Shown piece by piece: positions 6,498 through 12,167 of a stretch of 12,167 bases of DNA. A model generated the notes under the pieces. That model made no database searches. It was not told the DNA's origin and was given only the letters and a program-made list of their open reading frames with translations. The stretch's first letter is position 1; each line of letters starts with the position of its first letter. Location of the stretch: positions 1-12,167 of the forward strand of contig DCYM01000264.1 in the NCBI GenBank assembly GCA_002331465.1. Reading direction: 5' to 3'. The position numbers and the translations under genes are program-made. Source of the DNA: Candidatus Neomicrothrix sp. UBA2110 (GTDB lineage Bacteria > Actinomycetota > Acidimicrobiia > Acidimicrobiales > Poriferisodalaceae).

Positions 6498-7289
6498 GTG
6501 CCCGAAGGTCATACGATTCACCGGCTATCGCGGGATTTACGGTCTGATTTTGGGACACATCCGGTTAAAGCAAGCTCTCCGCAGGGTCGTTTCCAAAATG
6601 GGTCGACCCAAATTAATGGGAAGACTTTGTCGAAGAGCGAAGCCTGGGGGAAGCATCTATTTCTCAGTTTCGATGATGAACTGATCTTGCACGTGCATCT
6701 CGGATTAATCGGGAAATTTCGGCCTCATTCGATTGAATCGTCAACAACAGACACGGTACGTCTTCGCCTTGAAGGAAAGCAGGCGTGGCACCTCACTGGG
6801 CCCCAAAAATGTGCCCTCATTTCCATCGATGAGTTCGTCAACGTAACCGACGGTTTGGGACCTGACCCTCTCCGGCGTGGGACACGTTGGAATCATTTCG
6901 CTGAAAACGTGGCGCTCCGGCGAACTCCGATCGCAGTCTCACTGTTAGACCAGTCGGTTATCGCGGGAATTGGGAACGTATATCGCGCTGAGTTTCTTTT
7001 CATTCTGGGGATACACCCCGAACGACCCTCATGTGAATTGACCGATACTGAGATTCGCGGTCTGTGGGAACTAGCGCGCGCTCAACTGCGTCAAGGGGTC
7101 CGACTTAACCGAATTGTTACGGTTTCTCGGGAAGATTCAGGATCCGTTCCCGGGCGAGTTAATTCTGATGAAGCGCTGTACGTGTATAAACGCGAATCAC
7201 AACCATGCCGGCGTTGCCGTGCCGCCATCAGAATTACTGAACTTGGGGGGAGGAAATGTTGGTGGTGTGATCGATGTCAGCCTCGATGA
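6498..7289 (+). CDS. Endonuclease VIII-type DNA glycosylase (Nei1-like)
   Basis: A bifunctional DNA glycosylase/AP lyase of the Fpg/Nei family that excises oxidised pyrimidines. The best start is GTG at 6498, giving M-PEGHTIHRL: Pro2 must become the N-terminal nucleophile, and starting at the ATG three bases earlier would insert Val and bury it. Glu3 is the catalytic acid. EAWGKHLFLSF carries the beta-hairpin lysine at position 52, and DQSVIAGIGNVYRAEFLF is the helix-two-turn-helix. The C-terminal zinc finger is CRRC (237-240) with WWCDRC (255-260). KASSPQGRF and the AWGKHLF block match the mycobacterial Nei1 (Rv2464c) pattern better than Nei2. Length is 263 residues. It converges on mutM, its relative, and diverges from the P1 peptidase gene. 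Confidence 0.92.
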   Translation: MPEGHTIHRLSRDLRSDFGTHPVKASSPQGRFQNGSTQINGKTLSKSEAWGKHLFLSFDDELILHVHLGLIGKFRPHSIESSTTDTVRLRLEGKQAWHLTGPQKCALISIDEFVNVTDGLGPDPLRRGTRWNHFAENVALRRTPIAVSLLDQSVIAGIGNVYRAEFLFILGIHPERPSCELTDTEIRGLWELARAQLRQGVRLNRIVTVSREDSGSVPGRVNSDEALYVYKRESQPCRRCRAAIRITELGGRKCWWCDRCQPR

Positions 7290-7582
7290 CCTAGGGAGTT
7301 GGGTTTCGACAACTAAGTGGCTACTGTAACCATAGTAACCTCCGTGAAATGTTTTTGACCTAACGAAAAGAACCAAAAACAGCTGACGCTACCGCTGCAG
7401 CTCCTACTCGCAAAGCCTGGTTGGCCCTCGCAGCCGCTCGTCTGGCCATGGTCTTGGTCGGAGGGTCGTCGCATCCTTGAAGAGTTTGCGGTATCAACGC
7501 CAAAATTATTGGACTAGTCGGAAGAAATTATCGATGCTGCGATCCATGGCAACCTCGATCGTTTAGTAAGCGTTGACTAATT
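7290..7582. other. Intergenic stretch with possible decayed coding remnants
   Basis: This 293-base gap separates the convergent stops of nei1 and mutM. No intact gene is convincing. On the plus strand 7364-7480 reads RKEPKTADATAAAPTRKAW and then a hydrophobic LALAAARLAMVLVG without a start codon. A shifted frame at 7461-7517 reads EGRRILEEF and stops; it continues after that stop as EEIIDAAIHGNLDRL to 7580. The first piece faintly resembles the C-terminal part of small actinobacterial membrane proteins such as the DUF4235 type, but I am not confident. On the minus strand GGAGG at 7343-7339 sits five bases before an ATG that opens only six codons. Confidence 0.3.
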
Positions 7583-8392
7583 TCAGCGGCGTTGACACGT
7601 TGGACACCAGGTGGTGGAACGGGCATCAATAATTCGTGCCCTCAGAATAGAACCGCAGGCAAAACATTCTTGTCCAGCGCGGCCATAACACTGGAGATGA
7701 TGTTGATTGGACCCTTCGCCCACCAGGTTGCGGTAGTCGCGAAGCGTCGTTCCTCCGCGCTCCAAGGCCTGTGAAAGCACCGCGCGAATAGCATCAACGA
7801 GGCGTTGGGCTTGACGTCGGCTAATGGAACGTAGCGACGGATTCAGTCCAGCTTGGAACAATGCTTCGTCGGCGTAAATATTCCCTACCCCTGCAACTAG
7901 GCGCTGCCCCAACAATTGAGTCTTAATGCGCTGCCGTCGACCTCGAGCTCTCCTCCATAGTTCGTCTCCGTCAAAGTTCAAGTCAAAGGGCTCGGGGCCC
8001 ATGTGCAGCAGCGTCGGAATTTGTGAGTAATCGCCTTTCTTGACAACCGCGATTCTGCCAAACCTGCGGACGTCTCTGAAAACGAGTGTCCGTCGATCGT
8101 CTAGTAGCCACCATGCTCTCATGTATTCGTCGACTACCGATAAGTCGAGTTCAGGGTTTTCGATGAGTAGTTGCCCGGTCATGCCAAGGTGAACGATGAG
8201 TTCTGTCTCATTCCCGAGTTCTGCGAGTAGGTACTTGCCTCGCCGCCGAAGGGCCATGAACCGTTGACCTTCAACATCTCGAGCGGGCCGAAACTTTTCT
8301 GATTCATGACTACCTGCCTGAACGACCGTCCGTTTCAGAATTTCGCATTCCAATTGTCGGCGGATCGTTTCGACCTCCGGAAGCTCAGGCAC
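7583..8392 (-). CDS. mutM: Formamidopyrimidine-DNA glycosylase MutM (Fpg)
   Basis: Removes 8-oxoguanine and formamidopyrimidines from DNA and nicks the resulting abasic site. At 269 residues it has normal length. It opens MPELPEVETI with Pro2 as nucleophile and Glu3 as acid. RRGKYLLAEL (50-59) carries the hairpin lysine Lys53, VHLGMTGQL (67-75) and RRFGRI (109-114) are Fpg core motifs, and LLGQRLVAGVGNIYADEAL (160-178) is the helix-two-turn-helix. GTTLRDYRNLVGEGS (214-228) holds the 8-oxoG-contact loop region. The zinc finger cysteines are 243, 246, 263 and 266, ending in the family's CPTCQR. The start is GTG at 8392, 17 bases after the upstream nuclease gene, so it is probably the last gene of the mshC-parA train. 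It converges on nei1. Confidence 0.96.
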   Translation of the reverse strand: MPELPEVETIRRQLECEILKRTVVQAGSHESEKFRPARDVEGQRFMALRRRGKYLLAELGNETELIVHLGMTGQLLIENPELDLSVVDEYMRAWWLLDDRRTLVFRDVRRFGRIAVVKKGDYSQIPTLLHMGPEPFDLNFDGDELWRRARGRRQRIKTQLLGQRLVAGVGNIYADEALFQAGLNPSLRSISRRQAQRLVDAIRAVLSQALERGGTTLRDYRNLVGEGSNQHHLQCYGRAGQECFACGSILRARIIDARSTTWCPTCQRR

Positions 8393-8409
8393 TCGAACGA
8401 CGGCGTTTC

Positions 8410-9204
8410 TCAGCTACGAGGCCCATATCGCCTCTCTGCTTCAGCCGCGCCTTCCGGGCACAGGTCTACATAAGGACACCAGTTGCACAGCGGACCAGTT
8501 TTGTGAGGGAAGTGTTCAGTGTCTATCGATTGGCAAAGAAGGTCCCAGGTAAGCCTGTGCTTGTCGACAGCTTCCCCCACTGCCTCGGCATCAATCGGGC
8601 GATCAATCGGGCCGCTCGTCAGATACATCAAACGAACCTCTGATACCTCGTGGTGTGTTTCTGCTAGCGCGGCCGCGTACAACCACACCTGGGAAAGTTT
8701 GTCGTCGACGTATCTTGCGGCAGGTGATTTACCTGTTTTGTAGTCAACGACTCGCAACCCGGAGGGCACGCGTTCAGTCAAATCAACTATGCCGAAAAAG
8801 GGGACGCCCGAAATTTCAACGGATAATTCTTGTTCTGCTCGCACCACATCTACCGCAGTTGGGTCTTCTAACGAAAAATAACGCTCAACCAACCTCCAGG
8901 CCTTCCACATAAACGATGTGGTGTCTTCCTCAGATAAGGCCAACCCCAGAAAATCATCGTCATCGCGCGTCTCATCCCACAACGTGCGCGCTATCACTCT
9001 GGCTGCATCAACCGAGCGGTCGCTTGCGTCAAGGCTGAGCAGATCTTCAAGTATCCGATGAACAAATGTGCCAAGTACCGCAGCTTCGCCTTTGGGGTCT
9101 GGGAGTTTGTCGATATATCTCATCCGCCAACGTCGGGGGCATTGTCGGAAAGTGGAGGCTGAACTCGGACTTAAATGTCTTGGTCGAAAGCTTTGAGTTT
9201 CCAT
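8410..9204 (-). CDS. RecB/Cas4-like PD-(D/E)XK nuclease with four-cysteine cluster
   Basis: A 264-residue single-domain exonuclease of the RecB/Cas4 type. LSPSSASTFRQCPRRW (11-26) is the usual N-terminal motif with the first cysteine, Cys22. LGTFVHRILE (44-53) gives His49, GIVDL (138-142) gives Asp141, VVDYKTGK (152-159) supplies the catalytic Asp154 and Lys156, and QVWLYA (172-177) is motif QxxxY. Cys240, Cys243 and Cys249 (CNWCPYVDLC) complete a probable [4Fe-4S] clamp. The chosen start is ATG 9204; GTG 9219 would add five residues, and a start at 9321 would overlap the preceding gene and add an unrelated N-terminus. No helicase domain is present. Such proteins are common orphan genes in Actinobacteria, and their DNA substrate is not known here. 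It sits directly upstream of mutM. Confidence 0.88.
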   Translation of the reverse strand: METQSFRPRHLSPSSASTFRQCPRRWRMRYIDKLPDPKGEAAVLGTFVHRILEDLLSLDASDRSVDAARVIARTLWDETRDDDDFLGLALSEEDTTSFMWKAWRLVERYFSLEDPTAVDVVRAEQELSVEISGVPFFGIVDLTERVPSGLRVVDYKTGKSPAARYVDDKLSQVWLYAAALAETHHEVSEVRLMYLTSGPIDRPIDAEAVGEAVDKHRLTWDLLCQSIDTEHFPHKTGPLCNWCPYVDLCPEGAAEAERRYGPRS

Positions 9205-9253
9205 GTCGACTGAATTCACAACTCTAAGCTTGCCCGAGGGGAGGGACGTTGGA

Positions 9254-9550
9254 TCATCTGTCTCTTCTCGCGATGCGACGCCACAGCCAGAAAACGGCGA
9301 CAAGCCCTGCCAGACCACCAAACACTGCGACCGCTGGGACTCTCCGATCTAATGGCGGTACAGCTTGAGGCACCGTCTGCAGCGTGGGTCCCATTTCATC
9401 TTTGGTACCGACGGTTGGCGGTTGCTCCACATCACTTTGTCGATCTGTTGATATTTGAGATTCAGGGCGGCCCGTCACGGGGTCACCGGGAAGGCCGATG
9501 AATGCCCCACGGTCAGTGGGTCGCGGTCGGTTGGGGTCGTAGCCGGCCAT
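9254..9550 (-). CDS. Small protein with C-terminal membrane anchor, function unknown
   Basis: A 98-residue protein with a Pro/Asp/Gly-rich, probably disordered N-terminal 70 residues, one hydrophobic helix (about 71-90, VPAVAVFGGLAGLVAVFWLW) and a positively charged end (RRIARRDR). The positive tail suggests that the C-terminus stays in the cytoplasm, leaving the N-terminal part outside, but topology cannot be decided by eye. The start is ATG at 9550, with AGGGAG about five bases upstream. It begins 13 bases after the parA stop and ends 49 bases before the nuclease start, so it is likely co-transcribed. I do not recognise the family. A membrane partner of the ParA-type ATPase is conceivable from position only. 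Confidence 0.72.
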   Translation of the reverse strand: MAGYDPNRPRPTDRGAFIGLPGDPVTGRPESQISTDRQSDVEQPPTVGTKDEMGPTLQTVPQAVPPLDRRVPAVAVFGGLAGLVAVFWLWRRIARRDR

Positions 9551-9563
9551 CGCGCTCCCTTCG

Positions 9564-10397
9564 CTAGTCGATAGTACTGGGCATCGAGGGTTCGGGGCTT
9601 TGGAGCGGTTCTTGACTGCTTGGCTCTACGGTTCGAGTCTCGCCTAACGAATTCCATAATTCATTGAACTGACCGACAGCTTCAGTGGCACCTGGACGCT
9701 TCCCTAATGCCCTCAAGCTGGTGGATTGGCCCGATGCCTCTGCAATGGCAGCCCTGAGCTGGATTTGAGGTAGCACAAGATCACCAAATCGATCGTCCAA
9801 CTGTTCGCACCAATAACGATTGTCGCGGGTACGGCCAACTCGATTTACAACCACCCCTGCAAGTCCTGGCGCTCCCAGGCGCCCGGCAACTCGTTCAATT
9901 GTGTTGTGCATTAAGTCAACTCCGTCGGCTGCCCAGGCAGCAGGTTCAGTGACAATCACGGCACGTTCGGCGGCGAACAGACCGTTGATGCATAGAAGAC
10001 CAAGTGACGGCGGACAGTCGATAAGTACAAGGTCGTGGTCTGCCCCTGCTAGCGAAAGTCGAAGGCGATCTTGGGCTCCCACGGGATCGGCAGCAAGTAG
10101 AGGCTCTCTGCCGGCAAGCAAGTGACTGCCAGGAACAAGATCGGGCTGTGGGCCATCTTCGGGCCAATTAGATCGGCAGATAGCATCATTAACTGAGCCC
10201 GCCCTTGCTTCCGCTAGGACATCGTCGATTGATGGCGTTGCATTCCATACGCCCAAGCCACTTGAGGCATTGGCTTGGGGGTCGAGGTCAATCACCAACA
10301 CCCTCATACCCGAAGCGCTGGCGGCTTCAGCGATACCAAGGGTGACGGTGGTTTTACCCACGCCTCCTTTTTGGTTAACAACAGCGATGGACTGCAT
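9564..10397 (-). CDS. ParA/Soj-family ATPase, no ParB beside it
   Basis: A 277-residue P-loop ATPase of the ParA/MinD superfamily. The deviant Walker A is KGGVGKTT (10-17) with the signature lysine Lys10 and Lys15. VLVIDLDPQANAS (33-45) is the Walker A' segment and DLVLIDCPPSLG (122-133) is Walker B. VVNRVGRTRDNRYW (183-196) fits the ParA specificity region. Residues 258-273 are a Pro/Ser/Glu-rich tail. ParA proteins dimerise on ATP and move cargo over DNA or the membrane. There is no parB or parS-like cluster in view, and the neighbours are not replication-origin genes, so this is probably an orphan ParA rather than the chromosome-segregation copy. The start is ATG at 10397, 49 bases after the mshC stop. 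Confidence 0.9.
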   Translation of the reverse strand: MQSIAVVNQKGGVGKTTVTLGIAEAASASGMRVLVIDLDPQANASSGLGVWNATPSIDDVLAEARAGSVNDAICRSNWPEDGPQPDLVPGSHLLAGREPLLAADPVGAQDRLRLSLAGADHDLVLIDCPPSLGLLCINGLFAAERAVIVTEPAAWAADGVDLMHNTIERVAGRLGAPGLAGVVVNRVGRTRDNRYWCEQLDDRFGDLVLPQIQLRAAIAEASGQSTSLRALGKRPGATEAVGQFNELWNSLGETRTVEPSSQEPLQSPEPSMPSTID

Positions 10398-10446
10398 TAC
10401 ACGACAGGCTAACCCCGCTCGGCTCCTTCATCGGATCGTTGACGGT

Positions 10447-11670
10447 TCATGGGTATTGACGAAGGTCAATACCGCACAACGAAGCCGCCGCAATTAGGCA
10501 TCCTCGATGTGGCGGCCCTGCGCCATCTTCGATCGATTGTGCTGCGGCGAGAAGGGCGGCGCGCGCACGAGGCGCATCAAGGTCATCGTCTAAAGCACTT
10601 CGTACTTCATCAATTAATGGCCCGTGACTCACAGGGTCGGCTTCACCCGCCGCCCGAACCAACCAGTCCAGATCAGATTGCGCTTGCGGCGCTTCTTCAT
10701 CGAACCACTCAAAATCAGATCGGTAGTGGTGGGCCATGAGAGCAAGTCGGATAGCTCTCGGGTCGATCTTTTGGCGGAGGTCAGACACGAATACCAAATT
10801 GCCGAGAGATTTCGACATTTTTGTTCCTTGGTATGCCACGAGGCCTGCGTGAACCCAATATCGGGAGAAGGACTCACCAGTTACGCATTCACTCTGTGCA
10901 ATCTCGCATTCGTGATGGGGGAAAATTAAGTCTCCTCCACCTCCATGAATATCAATTGTTGTTCCAAGCGCGTCCATGCTCATAGCCGAACACTCGATAT
11001 GCCATCCGGGTCGGCCTGGCCCAAATGGTGAATCCCACCGCGGTTCGTCATCAGCACTCGGTTGCCACAAAACAAAATCTAAGGGGTTCCGCTGCCGAGG
11101 GTCGTGAGGGGAGCCGCCTCTTTCGGCGGCTAAAGCGACCATCTCTGCGGTAGTCAGATGCGACAGCTTGCCGAAAGATGGAAAAGTTGATACATCGAAA
11201 TATGTGATGCCATCGATCGTGTAGGTGTGGCCACCACTTTCCAAGGCGCTAATTAGTGCGATCATGCCCGCAATGGATTCCGTTGCTCGCGGCTCTGAGC
11301 TCGCTGGGCGTGTATTCAGCGCTTCCATGTCCTGACTGAAGCGGTTCATCTCTGACTCGGCGAGCTCTAGAAAATCGATACCTAGTTCTCGTGCCTTAGG
11401 CAAGATGCTGTCATCGACGTCAGTGACGTTTCTCACGAGTTCAACGGTGTGGCCAAGATCTTCAAGTCTTCGGATAATGAGGTCGTAAGTGAGGTAAGTC
11501 GCTGCATGGCCCAGATGGGTTGAGTCGTAGGGAGTTATTCCACACACGTACATTTGAACGTGATCACCCACCTCAAGATCGACTATTTCCTGACGGGCGG
11601 TGTCATACAGACGCATTGTCATAGAGGTTGTCTCTTTCTTGGTCTGCAACCAGGGAAGTTCCTTCACCAT
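10447..11670 (-). CDS. mshC: Cysteine:GlcN-Ins ligase MshC (mycothiol biosynthesis)
   Basis: Joins L-cysteine to 1D-myo-inosityl 2-amino-2-deoxy-glucopyranoside using ATP, the step before acetylation to mycothiol. The 407-residue protein has the class I cysteinyl-tRNA-synthetase fold, but its active site is MshC-type: YVCGITPYDSTHLGHAATY (41-59) replaces the CGPTVYDxxHIGNAR of CysS. The HIGH-like motif is THLGH (51-55). FGPGRPGWHIECSAM (216-230), GGGGDLIFPHHE (243-254) and KMSKSLGNLV (284-293) follow. Zinc ligands are Cys43, Cys227 and one of the HHE histidines (251-252). The C-terminal anticodon domain of CysS is short or missing, again as in MshC. The start is ATG at 11670; ATG codons at residues 17 and 19 are alternatives, but the tryptophan-containing N-terminal extension resembles mycobacterial MshC. 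It heads the parA-recB-mutM gene train. Confidence 0.93.
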   Translation of the reverse strand: MVKELPWLQTKKETTSMTMRLYDTARQEIVDLEVGDHVQMYVCGITPYDSTHLGHAATYLTYDLIIRRLEDLGHTVELVRNVTDVDDSILPKARELGIDFLELAESEMNRFSQDMEALNTRPASSEPRATESIAGMIALISALESGGHTYTIDGITYFDVSTFPSFGKLSHLTTAEMVALAAERGGSPHDPRQRNPLDFVLWQPSADDEPRWDSPFGPGRPGWHIECSAMSMDALGTTIDIHGGGGDLIFPHHECEIAQSECVTGESFSRYWVHAGLVAYQGTKMSKSLGNLVFVSDLRQKIDPRAIRLALMAHHYRSDFEWFDEEAPQAQSDLDWLVRAAGEADPVSHGPLIDEVRSALDDDLDAPRARAALLAAAQSIEDGAGPPHRGCLIAAASLCGIDLRQYP

Positions 11671-11762
11671 ACGCTGGAGACTCGACGAGTAGCGGCCATG
11701 AGTGTGCTGAATGTATGGGTACAGCTATCACCTGAGGTTTAGACCTAGGTACTCTCGATCAA
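11671..11762. promoter_or_regulatory. Divergent promoter region between mshC and the right-edge gene
   Basis: This 92-base region must serve both genes. TACTCT at 11750-11755 fits the TANNNT -10 pattern and ends seven bases before GTG 11763, consistent with a leaderless plus-strand transcript, since no Shine-Dalgarno precedes that GTG. No clear mshC promoter or operator repeat is visible. Confidence 0.35.
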
Positions 11763-12167
11763 GTGAGTTCTCGCGACGACAAAGCGATGCTTGAAACTGT
11801 CGAACATTTTCGACAACGTCGGCATCTCTCATCTGTAGACCCAAGCAAGCTTGATTTGATTATCGATGAGATTTCGATAGCTGGCCGAGAACCTATCGAG
11901 TACGTCGCAGCCCTATTCGATCGGCATGAAATAGTGTTCGTCGGACATGACGTGCCCTCTCGGAGAACGGGTTTGTTCATGCAAGAATTAATCCCTTCGG
12001 TGCGCGCTGCCGGTGTTCAACTATTAGGTATTGAGTGGGCATGCGTAGATGATCAATCGCTACTGGACGAACTCGTTAACGCTCCACAATTCGATGAAGG
12101 TATAGCTCGATCGGCCCTTTTTAGGTGGGGGTTACGTCATCACTTTGCGTATGTCGAATATTTAGAC
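11763..12167 (+). CDS. Partial protein, ChaN/Tiki or erythromycin-esterase-like
   Basis: Open from GTG 11763 to the window edge (135 codons, no stop), so only the N-terminal part is seen. Residues 56-65 (EIVFVGHDVP) and 83-94 (AGVQLLGIEWAC) alternate strand and helix, as in the haem-binding-uptake/ChaN and EreA group, where a buried Glu and His bind a ligand or metal. Then come DDQSLLDEL (96-104), FDEGIARSALFRWG (110-123) and LRHHFAYVEYL (124-134). The ChaN motif usually begins GExH, and here it reads GHDV, so the match is partial. There is no signal peptide, although secreted or lipoprotein forms are known in the group. It diverges from mshC. The coding call is firm because composition and strand are consistent; the family is a guess. 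Confidence 0.6.
   Translation, partial: MSSRDDKAMLETVEHFRQRRHLSSVDPSKLDLIIDEISIAGREPIEYVAALFDRHEIVFVGHDVPSRRTGLFMQELIPSVRAAGVQLLGIEWACVDDQSLLDELVNAPQFDEGIARSALFRWGLRHHFAYVEYLD

Noticed and set aside
7563..7580. TTAGT/ACTAA inverted repeat past the mutM stop as a terminator
   Set aside because: Only five A/T-rich pairs with an eight-base loop and no T-run; too weak to call.
9205..9321. Longer N-terminus for the RecB-like nuclease
   Set aside because: It overlaps the upstream 98-residue gene and adds 39 residues unrelated to the family; the family motif begins about ten residues after ATG 9204.
10447..11670. Cysteinyl-tRNA synthetase
   Set aside because: The active-site block is CGITPYDSTHLGHAATY, MshC-type, not the CGPTVYD/HIGNAR form of CysS, and the C-terminal anticodon-binding part is short.
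1..12167. CRISPR array, insertion sequence, prophage or defence island
   Set aside because: No regularly spaced repeats, transposase, integrase or paired terminal repeats were seen. The ParA and Cas4/RecB-like genes are isolated among housekeeping genes.

Overview
The window looks like chromosomal core sequence from an actinobacterium, most likely of the Acidimicrobiia type. This is inferred from three things: a recognisable MshC (mycothiol synthesis occurs only in Actinobacteria), an endonuclease VIII-type glycosylase resembling the mycobacterial Nei1 pattern, and many GTG/TTG starts, some probably leaderless. Base composition is mid-range by eye. I see no tRNA, rRNA, CRISPR array, insertion sequence or phage gene.

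Layout. At the left edge thiD (thiamin precursor kinase, minus) diverges from an AcoX/ATP-NAD-kinase-like gene (plus). That gene converges on pncB (nicotinate phosphoribosyltransferase, minus), so two probable NAD-metabolism genes face each other. pncB diverges from a class I/II aminotransferase gene (plus). Next come a small zinc-ribbon gene (minus) and an MmcQ/YjbR gene (plus) transcribed divergently. Positions 5179-5561 hold no large gene. On the minus strand they hold a very strong Shine-Dalgarno followed by a small reading frame interrupted by one in-frame UGA, then two hairpins. This is the oddest part of the window. A DmpA/NylC-type self-cleaving P1-family peptidase (minus) lies upstream of it and diverges from nei1 (plus).

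The right half is a minus-strand gene train: mshC, an orphan parA, a small C-terminally anchored membrane protein, a RecB/Cas4-like Fe-S nuclease and mutM, with gaps of about 13-50 bases. It joins mycothiol synthesis (redox buffering) to repair of oxidised DNA, and mutM converges on its relative nei1 across a 293-base stretch that may hold decayed coding sequence. A divergent plus-strand gene starting at 11763 runs off the right edge and resembles the ChaN/Tiki fold group.

Most genes are ordinary housekeeping functions. The points that deserve a second look are the UGA-containing small frame near 5299-5466, the GTGDT motif in ThiD, the five-gene redox/repair cluster with its orphan ParA, and the possible gene remnants at 7290-7582.
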